This document shows, one piece after another, positions 45,556 to 56,603 of a DNA stretch of 64,000 nt. The DNA is taken from positions 218,704,255 to 218,768,254 of the forward strand of contig CM022303.1 of assembly GCA_011799875.1 (NCBI GenBank), written 5' to 3'. The position numbers and the translations under genes are program-made. Positions within the stretch are counted from its first letter, which is position 1. Each line of letters starts with the position of its first letter. The stretch is from Thinopyrum elongatum (lineage: Eukaryota > Streptophyta > Magnoliopsida > Poales > Poaceae). A model generated the notes under the pieces. That model was given only the letters and a program-made list of their open reading frames with translations, did no database searches and was not told the origin of the DNA.

Positions 45556-48500
45556 TGTGACGCCCCCGGCTCAATCGTGCACTAATCATACACGCAAATG
45601 CACATGATCAAGCCTAAGGACTCACGGGAAGATATCACAACACAACTCTAAAACATAAATAAAGTCATACAAGCTTTATATTACAAGCCAGCGCCTCGAG
45701 GGCTCGAATACATAGCTCGATGGCATACAAGCATCAGCGGAAGCATCAGATATCTGAGTACAGATATTAAAAGAGAAACATAAAGGCCTTTAGAAAGGCG
45801 GGGCAAAATAAAACACTACGATCGAAAGGTGCAGGCCTCTTGCCTGGGACCCTCTGAACCCACTCCTGGTCGACGGCAAGTTTGAAGCAGTAACCACCCT
45901 CGGGGTAGTAGTAGTAGTCGATCATCGGCGGGGTAGCTGTCTCAGTGGCTCCGTCATCTGGCCATGACAAACTGATATGGGGGAAAGAAAGCAAAGCAAC
46001 CGTGAGTACTCAGAAGTACTCAGCAAGCAAGGATCTACACTACATATGCAACATTATCAAAGGAAGGCTGTATATATGGACTGGGCTGCAGAAATGCCAG
46101 AATAGAGAGGAAAGCCTAGTCCTATCAAAGACTAGCATCTTCAGCGGTCTTGCAGCAATAGAAGAGAGTAGATCAGCACAGTATAATGTAGTAGTATTAT
46201 TAAGTCTCAACCTCACCCAGAGATCCCTTTCTCCACTCCCTGCGAGAAAGCAATCCCAGAGCCATACAGTCATCAACCTCGTCCGGAGATCCCTTCTCGA
46301 CTCCCTGCGAGAAGCAATCCCAGAGCCATATATCCAGGTATCATCTCACGTTCTAGTTGTGTCGATCGTGATACAACTCCGAGTGTCCTTTACCGTAGGA
46401 CCGGCTATCGATAGATGTTTTCTTCCCTGCAGGGGCGCACCAACTTACCCAACACGCTCGATTAACTCCGGCCGGACACTCTTTCCTGGGTCATGCCCGG
46501 CCTCGGCCAAACGATACACCGCAGCCCTACCTACAGCTCAGCAGAGAGGTCCTCACCGGTCTACATCCTAAGCGCTCAGGGGTCTTGGGCCGTCGCCCTG
46601 TGCACTTCGGGTCGTTGCGAGCAGGGTGGATACCAGCGCCAACGGCACGATCCGACCCGGCCACAATGCTGAACTGGACGTCTGACAGAACTGTCGGCTG
46701 ATGCTACAATGCAGAACGCCCATACTATGCCCACGTGATGGTTAGCGCTATCAGGCCAGAGGCCTGCTCGGATCAAATATCCAAATCGTTAGTGGACTAG
46801 GGCTTGCGGTAACGAGCAGAGACTCACGAAAGATGTGACCCCGTCACCCCGTCTCGAGGACTTGCTGCAAGGGCTAAGAATGCCCGGCCGCGCCTCGTAT
46901 TCATCACTCGGGCACCATCCAGGTCAACCCGTCTCCACAACACTCGCCACTTAGGCTCACGCGGGTACCCCTCAGGGTCGACCCGCCTTTCCAAGTAACA
47001 GTGTAAAATCCAAGTATCCATGTGTCCATAACATCAGGGGAATCTGAGGTATCAGCCTCATTGGATTCCTACTTGATGTATCCGTCAAGGTGAACTCGGA
47101 GGAATCACCCTCGAGGTTCACACTTGAAGTGTTGCCTGACAGGGTCGTATCGGCAGTGGAGAAGGAGGAATCACCCTCGATGACCACGACCAATTATCTA
47201 CCCTACAAGGTTAACATCAGAAGTGCTGACGAGGTATCACCCTCGGCACTCGATAGTAACCTAGTAGTGTCGTACAACTAAGGGGGGTTGATGTGCGGTG
47301 CCGGGGCCTATTCTTCAATCCCGTTGATCGGGTCTTCTGATAATCCAGCGGGGCAGTCGGGACAAGTGGGGTCACTGATAGGTCTCTACGCAGCCTATAC
47401 TAAGCAGTTTAGGATATGCAGGTAATTATCAACAGCAGGTTACAATAAACAGGCTATGCATCAGAATAGGTAAAGCAGTAGTAGCAGCAATTCTAATGCA
47501 AGCATGAGAAATTAGAATGGGCGATATCGGGATGATCAAAGGGGGGGGCTTGCCTGGTTGCTCGGCGGCAAGGGCAAGGTCGTCAACGGTGGCGTCGGGC
47601 TCCGGAGCTGCGTCGGTACCGGGAACTGCATCGGAGTCTAACGAGAGAGAAGAGGGGGAGGAAACAGTATAAATACATAGCAAACAGGGGCAACACAAAG
47701 CATAACATGGCAATACGTGGCGACGGAGGTGATCTACCGCAGTGCCGGGTGATACTGGCGAAGGGGGAATTCATCCGGGAAAGTATTCCCGGTTCTGAAC
47801 AAATGTCGGACAGGTGACCGAAGGGGGAATGTCCCATGTTCAGGTAGTTAGAGACGTGTGACGGACGAACGGACCGCGAATTCGGATTCGTCTCGAAATT
47901 CTGAGCAACTTTCATGTACAAAGTTTTTCGATCTGAGCTACGGATTATTTTATATGATTTTCTAAAGTTTTTATTAATTTTTGGAATTTAATTATTTATT
48001 TAAATTCAACATTATCCGAAACAGTGTATGCTGACGTCAGCAACAGCAGTCAACAGTGCAGTTGACTGGGTCAACCTGACATGTGGGCCCCACCTGTCAT
48101 ACTCTGCCTAATTAATTAGGGTTTAGTTAACTTAATGACTGTTTAATTAAACTAACTAATTAATTAATTTAACCTAATCAGAGTTAATTAACTTAATTAA
48201 TTCACTAATTAATTAATTAATTATTATTATTTATTTATTTTCCGTTTCTCTTTTTTTCTGGAAAAAGGGGCGTGGGGCCCCGTTGTCATAGGCCCATGGG
48301 GCCTCAACCGGCGCGCGAGCGTCAGGCGCTGGCCGAGCGGGCGCTCGCCCAGCAGGGTTGGCGAGGCCACGGCCATGTCCGGTGGCGGCGCCGGGGCGCG
48401 GCGCAGGCGAGCGCAGGGGTGGTCGTGGGCGTGGCTAGGCGCCGGCAGGCGCAGCAGGCGCGGCCAGGGGAGGCGCCGCGGGAGCGCGCGAGCGGGCAGG

Positions 48501-49589
48501 GGCACTGGCTGGCGGGCGCGGCGGCGAGGCGCACAAGAGCGTTTGCGCGCGGGCGGCGCAGAGCGCGGGCGAGCGTGGCCGGAGCGCGCGAGCGATGGGG
48601 AGACGGGGCGCGGTGACCGCGCGATGGGCGCGGCCGAGGCGTGGCCACAAAGGGGTGAGCACGACCGGGCGGCGCGGGACAGAGAGGGAGTGGGAGACAG
48701 ACGGGGCTCACAGGGGGCCGGACGGGAAGGGGCAGCGGGCTCGGGGTGGCCGGGGAGCATGGCGAGGCGAGGAGGTGACGGTGAGGTCGATGCGGCGGTG
48801 GGGTGGCGCCGGCGGGCGGTGACGGGAACGCGGCACCGGGCGTCGAGGGCGTCAGGGTCGAGGAGGCCGTTGGGGAGGAGGAGGAGGACAAGGCAGTCCG
48901 GCGGGGAGGCGGCGCCGGCGTGGTGGCGGGCGATCCGGCGAGGGGCGACGGGGTCGAGCGGTCGGGCTCGATCCCGATCCCGATCGAGTCGCGGGGGGGG
49001 GGGATGAGAGGGGACGGCTAGGGTTTCCGGTTCGGGGGATGGGATAAGGGAGAGCGGGGTGGGCCGGCCTGGCGGCCTGGACGGCCTGCTGGGCCGAGGC
49101 CCAGTGGGGGGGAGGTTCTTTTTTTTCTTTTAGCTTTTTTGTTTTCTCTTTTTCTATTTCTTTTCTTATCTACTGTTTTGCTAATTGTTAGGCCACTAAT
49201 TGACTTTTACAAAATGTGTGACTTAGCCCATATAACAAAGTACAATATTGGTCACTGCTAGAAATTTGTTTGGAGACAAGTGAATTTTATTTGGATTTTA
49301 AATAAAAGAATAAGGGTTAAATAACTCTGTTTTGTGGTTGTTACAGTCACATAATTTATTTAGTATATGTTGAATATATTTTTAGAATTGTCTCTGGATT
49401 ATTTACAATATTATGAACAATTTAGTTTTCAAATTTGAACAACTTTTAGTTTCACTTAAGTTTGAATTTTCCATTTTGAATTTAAATTGAAAAGAGATAT
49501 GATCCAAATGATGTTTAAGCACTGATGATCATGATGACCTGGCCCTGTCAAAAGGGTGATCACTGTAGCTTAATACATGGGGTGTTACA
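45556..49589 (-). repeat. 5' LTR of element E
   Basis: 4034 bases, with all the internal features of the 3' LTR. In the first hairpin core (about 47045-47060) both sides changed (C to T and G to A), so pairing is kept. Confidence 0.93.
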
Positions 49590-49765
49590 CTTTGCTACTA
49601 AATACTTTGCTGCAGATATTAAGTCTTTCAGGTGTGGTTGAATTGACAACTCAACTGCTAATACTCGTGAATATTCTTTGGCTCCCCTTGTGTCGAATCA
49701 ATAAATTTGGGTTGAATACTCTACCCTCGAAAACTATTGTGATCCCCTATACTTGTGGGTTATCA
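49590..49765 (+). repeat. 3' LTR of element C, piece 3
   Basis: CTTTGCTACTAAATAC to TTGTGGGTTATCA, matching the last 170 bases of the 5' LTR. Followed by GTAGG, the target duplication of C. Confidence 0.92.
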
Positions 49766-50220
49766 GTAGGCCAATAAAAACCAGATTGTAATACCTTGTG
49801 TGCAGTTTGGTCTCTCACATGGTGTCCTCCATAAGCCTCGGAGTGACACTTCCGTAGGATTTGTTCCTGTTCATGCTCAGGTATACAATGTCTAATAACA
49901 CCATCTATTCCTTCTTTATAAAGGTGTGGGTCATCCCAGAAGTATTGTTTTAAATCAAAGAAAAACTTTTTCTTTTGTTGGTATGTGAAACTAGGTGGTA
50001 TAAATTTAGCAACAATATAATTAGCATAGTTAGCATACCAAGGAGTACTACGAGAAGCATTTATGACAGCTAATTGTTCATCAGGAAAGCTATTATCAAT
50101 AGGTAGTGGGTCATCAAGAATACTTTCTAACCTAGACAAGTTGTCTGCTACGGGGTTCTCAGCTCCTTTTCTATCAGTAATATGTAAATCAAATTCTTGT
50201 AGCAAGAGAACCCACCTAAT
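49766..50220 (-). pseudogene. Athila-type pol of element B, RNase H end and integrase zinc region
   Basis: The minus frame is open from the Copia junction at 50220. It covers the end of RNase H (LLLQEFDLHITDRKG, ENPVADNLSRLESI) and the H-H part of the integrase zinc finger (RHCIPEHEQEQILRKCHSEA, GGHH). It runs without change of frame into the insertion point after LQSGFYWPT; the next codons lie at 18035 on the other side of element C. The part is intact but its gene is cut and truncated. Confidence 0.9.
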
Positions 50221-51945
50221 TGATTGAAATATGCCCTAGAGGCAATAATAAAGTTGCTATTATTATATTTCCTTATTCATGATAAAGGTTTATTATTCAT
50301 GCTAGAATTGTATTGACCGGAAACTTAAATACATGTGTGGATACATAAACAAATACCGTGTCCCTAGTGAGTCTCTACTAGACTAGCTCGTTGATCAAAA
50401 GATGGTTAAGGTTTCCTAACCAGAGACATGAGTTGTCATTTGATAACGGGATCACATCATTTGGAGAATGATGTGATGGACAAGACCCAACCGTTAGCAT
50501 AGCATATGATTGTTCAGTTTATTGCTACTGCTTCCTTAATGTCAAATACATGTTTCTTCGACCATGAGATCATGCAACTCCCGGACTCCGGAGGAATGCC
50601 TTGTGTGCCATCAAACGTCACAACGTAACTGGGTGATCATAAAGGTGCTCTACAGGTATCTCCGAAGGTGTCTATTGAGTTGGCATGGATCGAGACTGGG
50701 ATTTATCACTCCGTATGACGGAGAGGTATCTATGGGCCCTCTCGGTAATACAGCATCACAAGAAGCTTGCAAGCAAAGTGACTAAGGAGTTAGTTACAAG
50801 ATGATGTATTACGGAATGAGTAAAGAGACTTGCCGGTAAAGAGATTGAACTAGGTATGGAGATACCGACGATCGAATCTCGGGCAAGTAACATACCAACA
50901 CACAAAGGGAACTACGTATGTTGTCACAAAGGTTCGACCGATAAAGATCTTTGTGGAATATGTAGGAACCAATATGGGCATCCAGGTCCTGCTATTGGTT
51001 ATTGACTGGAAAAGCGTCTCGGTCATGTCTACATCATTCTCGAACCCATAGGGTCCGCACGCTTAACGTTCGTTGACGATATAGTATTATATGAGTTTTG
51101 TATGTTGGTGACCGAATGTTGTTCGGAGTCCCGGATGAGATCACGGACATGACGAGGAGCTTCGGAATAGTTCGGAGGTAAAGATTGATATGTGGGATAA
51201 TAGTGTTTGGTCTCCGGAAGGGTTCCGGAATTCACCGGAAGGGGTTTCGGATGTTTCCCGAAATATTCGGGTACAAGAACACTTTATTTGGGCCAAGGGG
51301 TAAAGCCCACGGTGCTTTAGGAAGGTGCAAAAGGAAGTTTTGCGGAGGCCAGGGGGCCAGACGCCAGGGACCCTGGTGTCTGGGGCCATACGCCAAGGTC
51401 CCTGGAGTCTGGTCCTGGAGTCCGAGAAGGACTCTTGCCTTGCATGCTAAACCGACTTTGAGGAGGCTCTTTCTCCAAGAAACGACCCCAGGGCTCAACA
51501 TATAAATAGAGGGGCAGAGCTAGCACCCAAGACACATCAAGATTCACCAAGCCGTGTGCTGGCAACCCCCCGCCTCTAGTTTATCCTCCGTCATAGTTTC
51601 CATCGTGCTTGGCGAAGCGCTGTGGAGATTGTTCTTCACCACCACCATCACCACGCCGTCGTGCTGCCAGAACTCATCTACTACTTCGTCCCTCTTGCTG
51701 GATCAAGAAGGCGAGGACATAATCGAGCTGAACGTGTGCTGAACGCGGAGGTGCCGTATGTTTGGTACTTGACCGGGACGGATCGTGAAGGTGTACGACT
51801 ACATCAACCGCGTTGATAAACGCTTCCGCTTAGTGATCTTCAAGGGTATGAAGATGCTCTCCCCTTCTCGTAGCTATGCATCTCCATGAATAGATCTTGC
51901 GTGTGCGTAGATTTTTTTTTGTTTTCCATGCAACGTTCCCCAACA
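50221..51945 (+). repeat. 5' LTR of Copia element F
   Basis: 1725 bases, TGATTGAAATATGCCC to GTTCCCCAACA. The first 960 or so bases and the last 400 match the other Copia LTRs, but about 51195-51530 is different sequence, with its own TATA box (ATATAAATAGAGG near 51500) and a strong hairpin at 51355-51387. Confidence 0.92.
51355..51387. other. near-perfect palindrome in LTR F
   Basis: GGCCAGACGCCAGGG is mirrored by CCCTGGTGTCTGGGGCC with almost no loop. A diverged echo (CCATACGCCAAGGTCCCTGG) follows at once. Confidence 0.75.
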
Positions 51946-51946
51946 G

Positions 51947-51964
51947 TGGCATCATGAGCCAGGT
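51947..51964 (+). other. primer-binding site of Copia element F
   Basis: TGGCATCATGAGCC, with the same altered form as in the first Copia element. Confidence 0.7.
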
Positions 51965-53182
51965 CTATGCATAGATGATATGCACGAGTAGAACACAAAG
52001 GAGTTGTGGGCGGTGATGTTCATACTGCTTACACCAACGTCTTATTTTGATTCGGCGGTATTGTGGGATGAAGCGGCCCGGACCAATCTTACATGTCCAT
52101 GTACATGAGACCGGTTCCACCGACTGATGCAACTTGTGTTGCATAAGGTGGCTGGCGGGTGTCTGTTTCTCTCACTTTAGTTGAATCGAATTTGACTATG
52201 GCCGGTCCTTGAAGAAGGTTAAAACAACAAACTTGATAATCACCGTTGTGGTTTTGCGTAGGTAAGAACGGTTTTTGCTAGTTACCCAAAGCAGCCACGT
52301 AAAACTTGCAACAACAAAGTAGAGGACGTCTAACTTGTTTTTGCAGGGTATGTTGTGATGTGATATGGTCAAGACGTGATCTGATATACGTTGCTGTATG
52401 AGATGATCATGTTTTGTAATATCGACAACCGGCAGGAGCCTTAGGGTTGATTATTGTATGACCTGCGTGCCAATCATTAAGCGTCATGTAATTGCTTTAC
52501 TTTATTGCTATGCGTTAGCAATAGTTGTAGAAGCAATAGTTGGTGAGACGACCCCGACGCAATGATGGAGATCAAGGTGTCGCGCCGGTGATGATGGAGA
52601 TCATGCCGATGCTTTGGAGATGGAGATCAAAAGCACAAGATGATGATGGTCATATCATGTCACATATTTTGATTGCATGTGATGTTTATGCTTTATGCAT
52701 CTTATTTTGCTTAGAATGATGGTAGCATTATAAGATGATCCCTTCACTTAATTTGAAGATAAAAGTGTTCTCCCCGAGTATGCACCGTTGCTAAAGTTTG
52801 TCGTTTCGAAGCACCTTGTGATGATCGGGTGTGATAGACTCTACGTTCACATACAACGGGTGTAAGCCAGTTTTGCACAAGCAGAATACTTGGGTTAAAC
52901 ATGACGAGCCTAGCATGTACATACATGGTCTCGGAACACTGGAGAACGAAAGGTCGAACGTGAGTCATATAGTAGATATGATCAACATAGAGATCTTCAC
53001 CATTGATGACTACCCCATCTCACGTGATGATCGGACATGGGTTAGTTGATTTGGATCATGTATCACTTAGATGACTTGAGGGATGTTTATTTAAGTGGGA
53101 GTTCATTAGTAATTTGATTAATTGAACTTAATTTATCATGAACTTAGTCTTAATAGTTTTTGCATATCTATGTTGTAGATCA
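51965..53182 (+). other. untranslated leader of Copia element F
   Basis: About 1.2 kb without a supported gene, closely similar to 3809-5026 of the first Copia element. It includes the 72-codon small frame at 52831-53049. Confidence 0.75.
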
Positions 53183-53929
53183 ATGGCCCATGCTACCGTT
53201 CCCTTGAATTTTAATGCGTTCCTAGAGAAAGCTAAGTTGAAAGATGATGGTAGCAACTACATGGACTGGGTCCGTAACTTGAGGATTATCCTCATTGTTG
53301 CACAGAAGAATTATGTCCTTGATACACCGCTAGGTGACAGACCTGCTGCAGGTGTTGATGCAGATGTTATGAACGTCTGGCAGGCTCGATCTGATGACTA
53401 CTCGATAGTTCAGTGTGCCATGCTTTACGGCTTAGAACCGGGGCTCCCAAAGCGTTTTGAGCACCACGGAGCATATGAGATGTTCCAAGAGCTAAAATTG
53501 ATATTTCAAGCTAATGCTCGGGTTGAGAGATATGAAGTCTCCAACAAGTTCTCCAGCTGTAAAATGGAGGAGAACAGTTCTGTCAGTGAACACATACTCA
53601 GAATGTCTAGGTATCACAACCACTTGACTCAGCTGGGAATTGAGCTCCCAGATGAGTGTGTTATTGATAGAGTTCTTCAATCACTGCCACCAAGCTACAA
53701 AGGTTTCTTGATGAACAATTTCCGAGCTCTTCGCGATGCTGAAATCGGCGGAGGTAGAAATCAAGAAAGAGCATCAAGTGTTGATGGTTAATAAGACCAC
53801 CAGTTTCAAGAAAAAGGGCAAGGGAAAGAAAGGGAACTTCAAGAAGAATGGCAAGGAAGTTGCCTCTCCCGTGAAGAAGCCCAAAGCTGAACCCAAGCCT
53901 AAGACTGAGTGCTTCTACTGCAAGGGTAG
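53183..53929 (+). pseudogene. Copia gag of element F (internal deletion, truncated)
   Basis: Gag from ATG 53183 (MAHATVPLNFNAFLEKAKL) to the start of the zinc knuckle (CFYCKG). Compared with 5027-5800 it lacks about 31 bases near 53716 (after FLMNN), which shifts the frame; the second frame resumes at MLKSAEVEIKKEH (53736). The gene is then cut by an LTR fragment. It keeps the basic linker KKKGKGKKGNFKKNG. Confidence 0.92.
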
Positions 53930-54020
53930 TGATAACCCACAAGTATAGGGGATCAGTTGTAGCCTTTCTCGATAAATAAGAGTGTCGAACGCAACAAGGA
54001 GCTAAAGGTAGAACAAATAT
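53930..54020 (-). repeat. end fragment of a gypsy LTR
   Basis: On the minus strand it ends GATCCCCTATACTTGTGGG followed by TTATCA, the end shared by the Athila-type LTRs here. The remainder is missing. Confidence 0.7.
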
Positions 54021-54298
54021 TGATACGTCTCCAACGTATCTATAATTTTTATTGTTCCATGCTGTTATATTATCATTCTTGGATGTTTTACAATCATTTT
54101 ATAGCAACTTTATATCATTTTTTGGGACTAACCTATTGACATAGTGCCCAGTGCCAGTTGTTGTTTTTTGCTTGTTTTTTACTTCGCAGGAAATCAATAC
54201 CAAACGGAGTCCAAACGCAGCGAAACTTTTTGGTGATTTTTTCTGGACCAGAAGACACAAGTTGGGCCAAGAAAGTACCTGAGGGGGGCTCCGCGGGA

Positions 54299-54352
54299 GC
54301 ACAACCCACCAGGGCGTGCCTGGGGACCCAGGCACGCCCAGGTGGGTTGTGC
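54299..54352 (+). other. GC-rich hairpin upstream of LTR TATA box (fragment)
   Basis: Arms of 26 bases with 25 paired and a 2-base loop: GCACAACCCACC and GGGCGTGCCTGGG mirrored by CCCAGGCACGCCC and GGTGGGTTGTGC. Confidence 0.9.
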
Positions 54353-54387
54353 CCACCTCGGCCACCTCCCGCACCGCCTCTTTGCTC

Positions 54388-54395
54388 TATAAATA
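54388..54395 (+). promoter_or_regulatory. LTR TATA box (fragment)
   Basis: TATAAATA, 35 bases after the hairpin. Confidence 0.6.
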
Positions 54396-54489
54396 CCCCA
54401 ATATTCCAGAAACCCTAGGGGAGTCGACGAAAATCAATTCCAGCCGCCGGAAGTTCCAGAAACCACAGATCCAATCTAGACACCATCAC

Positions 54490-55332
54490 TGTCGGGGTGA
54501 TCTTGCGACATATGCCAGGGGGTGGCTTATCATGGATGGGGATAGGAGTACGTCGTCGGGCCCTGGAAGCGGGATTGAACGAGATCTCGAAACAAACACG
54601 AGTCTTACCCAGGTTCGGGGCTCTCCGAGGAGATAACACCCCTAGTCCTGCTCTGCGGGGTCTCCGCATGATGACTATGATCAATCTCGTAGCTACAAGC
54701 TTGCTCCTTGAGCTGTTTGCTAGAGCAAGGAGAAAGGCAAGGCCAGCCCAGGTGCTCCTCTAGCTACGTGTGGGTATGGTGGTGTGGAAGATGAGCTGAA
54801 CGCCTTGCATGGGCGAACCTGGGAGGTTTATATAGGCCTATCCCCCAGGGGTACAATGGTAATTGGGCCGGGTGTAGGACCCGGATGTCAGCGTCTATGG
54901 GCGCCGGGTTCTCCGCCGGCTGCTGGGGCCCGTCGCTTGGTGGGTCCCGCCGGCTGCTGAGGATTCGGCCGATATGTGGGGCCCGCCGCTTGCGGGCCAC
55001 GCTGATTGCTTTTTGCTGTAGTCTCGCCCTTGATGACGAGGGCCTCGTCAGGGGAGGCATGGCTACAGTCCGCCGCATGGCTGGCGTTCACTGTAGCCAC
55101 ACCCCGTCTCATCGGAGTGACGGTGCGTTGACTCCGAGTGGGGGGAGAGGCCGGCTGCTAGAAGCCGGTCTGTAACTGAGGCCACCTTCTTGAGGTGCGC
55201 CGCCTTCCATTTGCTCACGGACAGGGAGGGCCCGCCGCCTGCGGGCCGTACCGACCGCCCATCGTGGGAGCACGGTCCTGCTGACGAGGAATGTGTCACG
55301 GGCCGCGTGGCTACAGTGCCGCGCCTGGCAAA
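54490..55332 (-). repeat. 3' LTR of element G, distal piece
   Basis: 843 bases from TGTCGGGGTGATC (plus reading) to the solo LTR. TATATAAA on the minus strand at 54827-54834 is the likely TATA box, followed on that strand by CTGGGTAAGACTCG near the end. Repeated GCCGGCTGCTG motifs. Open frames here are shadows of GC-rich sequence. Confidence 0.7.
54827..54834 (-). promoter_or_regulatory. LTR TATA box of element G
   Basis: CTATATAAACC on the minus strand. Confidence 0.5.
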
Positions 55333-56594
55333 TGTAACACCCCAAAATTTTGGTCTTGATTTTTTATTAAATTCTTTATTTGATTGGAAGGAGGTTATTT
55401 CAATTTTTCTAAAAGACTCTCCTTCTCAAATCTTTTATGACAAATATTTTATGGGTTCTTCCCAATCTTGATTTTGGTCTTGAAGGTTTTCAACATGGGT
55501 TGGTTCAGCACAAATACTGTGGGATTGTTTTACAAATTCTTTTATTAAAAAGAGTTCCTATAATTTTTGGATTTCTACTTCCCTATTCAAAAATACTCTC
55601 TTACCATGACTTGCATTTCAAAAATTTCTTCTCAAACCCTCCTCCCTACTTTGGGTCAAGCCAAGCATCCAATTCCAGCAAGTTTCAACCTCTTTTAGAT
55701 TTTATTTCTATTGATTTTATCCTCAAACCTTTTTCTGTAAATTATTTTGGACCTCTCAAGTTTACAAAGGAAGTATCATATTTCTTTGAGCTTTGGTCCC
55801 AAATAAATTCCTCTGGCTAGTCCTTAGTACCCTCAACCTAGATCCATCAAGCTCTGCTGGTCCACAATTCAAATTTTTCAAAATTTGCTTGCTGCAAGTT
55901 TGTACCAGATTTGCCATTTTGGTGAAATTCATTCTTTTCCTTTTCCAAAAATTCTGAGAAAATTTAGCAAGTCTCTGGATACATCAAGAGACCACCCCTC
56001 CAAGTTTCAGCTCAAGAAAAATTTTCCACGTGTGTCAAACATTTCGTCGAACAGTTGGCGTGCACTGTTCCTGTCAAATTCAGAAAGTTCAGAGGGTTCA
56101 GTGTCGTTTTCGTCAGAGCGCGTCGTCGATCTCGCCAGTGCACACGTTGGCGCCTTGCTCCCTGTTCCCCCTCCTTATCCAGTGCACCGCATGGTTGCTT
56201 GGCCGGTTGCGAGCGTCGGTGGCGACTTGTCGCGTCAACGCCGGCGCCTTCCGCAGTGGCAGTACCTCCCGTGGCGGCCGGTAGAAGCCAGCGTTGCAGA
56301 ACGCCGTCCTCCGCACCGCCCGAACCACTGGTGGCCTACGCGTGTTCACCTCCTGCTCTGAGCATGCTGCAGAACCGTCGCCGTGGCCTGAGAAGCGCAG
56401 AGCGCGCTCTCTGCCGCCGACGAGCCCGTGAGCTCCGTCCCGCTGAGACCACGGGAGCAGGCCAAATCCAACCAGGTTTAACCTTTGAATGGTGCCAGTG
56501 GACCGATCCAGGCCTAATCCTTCTGTCCAATCCCTGCCTCGCCGTAATCGCTCGCCAGAGTTATCCCGTTTTCGGCAACCGCCTCGGGCCGGCT

Positions 56595-56603
56595 ATAAAT
56601 AGA
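56595..56603 (+). promoter_or_regulatory. TATA box of the solo LTR
   Basis: TATAAATAG within CGGCTATAAATAGAGGCCCC, followed by a leader with possible intron 56741-56829 (GTGAGTGAG ... TTGTTGGCAG). Confidence 0.6.

Larger units (their letters stand above)
36544..49589 (-). mobile_element. Chromodomain Ty3/gypsy element E (Tekay/Del type), complete
   Basis: 13046 bases on the minus strand: 5' LTR 45556-49589, primer site, gag-pol 44939-40626, polypurine tract and 3' LTR 36544-40589. CTTTG is duplicated at 36539-36543 and 49590-49594. LTR ends are TGTAACACCCC and GGCGTCACA. Chromodomain elements use the domain to target chromatin. Two stops are the only visible breaks in its single long frame. 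The LTRs differ at about five of the first 230 bases by my count. Confidence 0.94.
18036..49765 (+). mobile_element. Athila-like element C, lacking reverse transcriptase and integrase (carries D and E)
   Basis: 5' LTR 18036-19432, Asp-tRNA primer site, gag-protease, hairpin, ATHILA ORF-1-like gene, long non-coding 3' region, and a 3' LTR in three pieces (26355-26725, 35698-36543, 49590-49765). Target duplication GTAGG flanks it. Without the nested insertions it is about 9.7 kb. No reverse transcriptase, RNase H or integrase is present between protease (ends 22227) and the 3' ORF, so it would depend on proteins from an autonomous relative. Confidence 0.9.
14070..50220 (-). mobile_element. Athila-like element B (same family as A, reverse, truncated and interrupted)
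   Basis: Reads on the minus strand: pol (50220-49766, then 18035-16979), 3' ORF, 3' non-coding region and the first part of a 3' LTR ending near 14070. Element C (18036-49765) is inserted in the integrase gene with GTAGG on both sides (18031-18035 and 49766-49770). The 5' part is cut off by Copia element F at 50221. It lies tail to tail with A. Confidence 0.88.
50221..53929 (+). mobile_element. Truncated Copia element F (Angela/BARE1/WIS group)
   Basis: 5' LTR, primer site, leader and the first 745 bases of gag, cut off within the zinc-knuckle coding sequence at about 53927. Inserted in or joined to element B at 50220. No right end or target duplication can be shown. Confidence 0.92.
54021..54489 (+). 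repeat. start fragment of an Athila-type LTR
   Basis: Begins TGATACGTCTCCAACG. Holds the best hairpin of the window (54299-54352) and a TATA box, then is cut by the LTR of element G. A fifth variant of this LTR type, not identical to A, C or D. Confidence 0.8.

Noticed and set aside
36544..49589. Reading E as a DNA transposon because of CACTAATCATAC near one end
   Set aside because: Direct LTRs, TG...CA ends, Met-tRNA primer site, full gag-pol and a 5-base duplication show an LTR retrotransposon.
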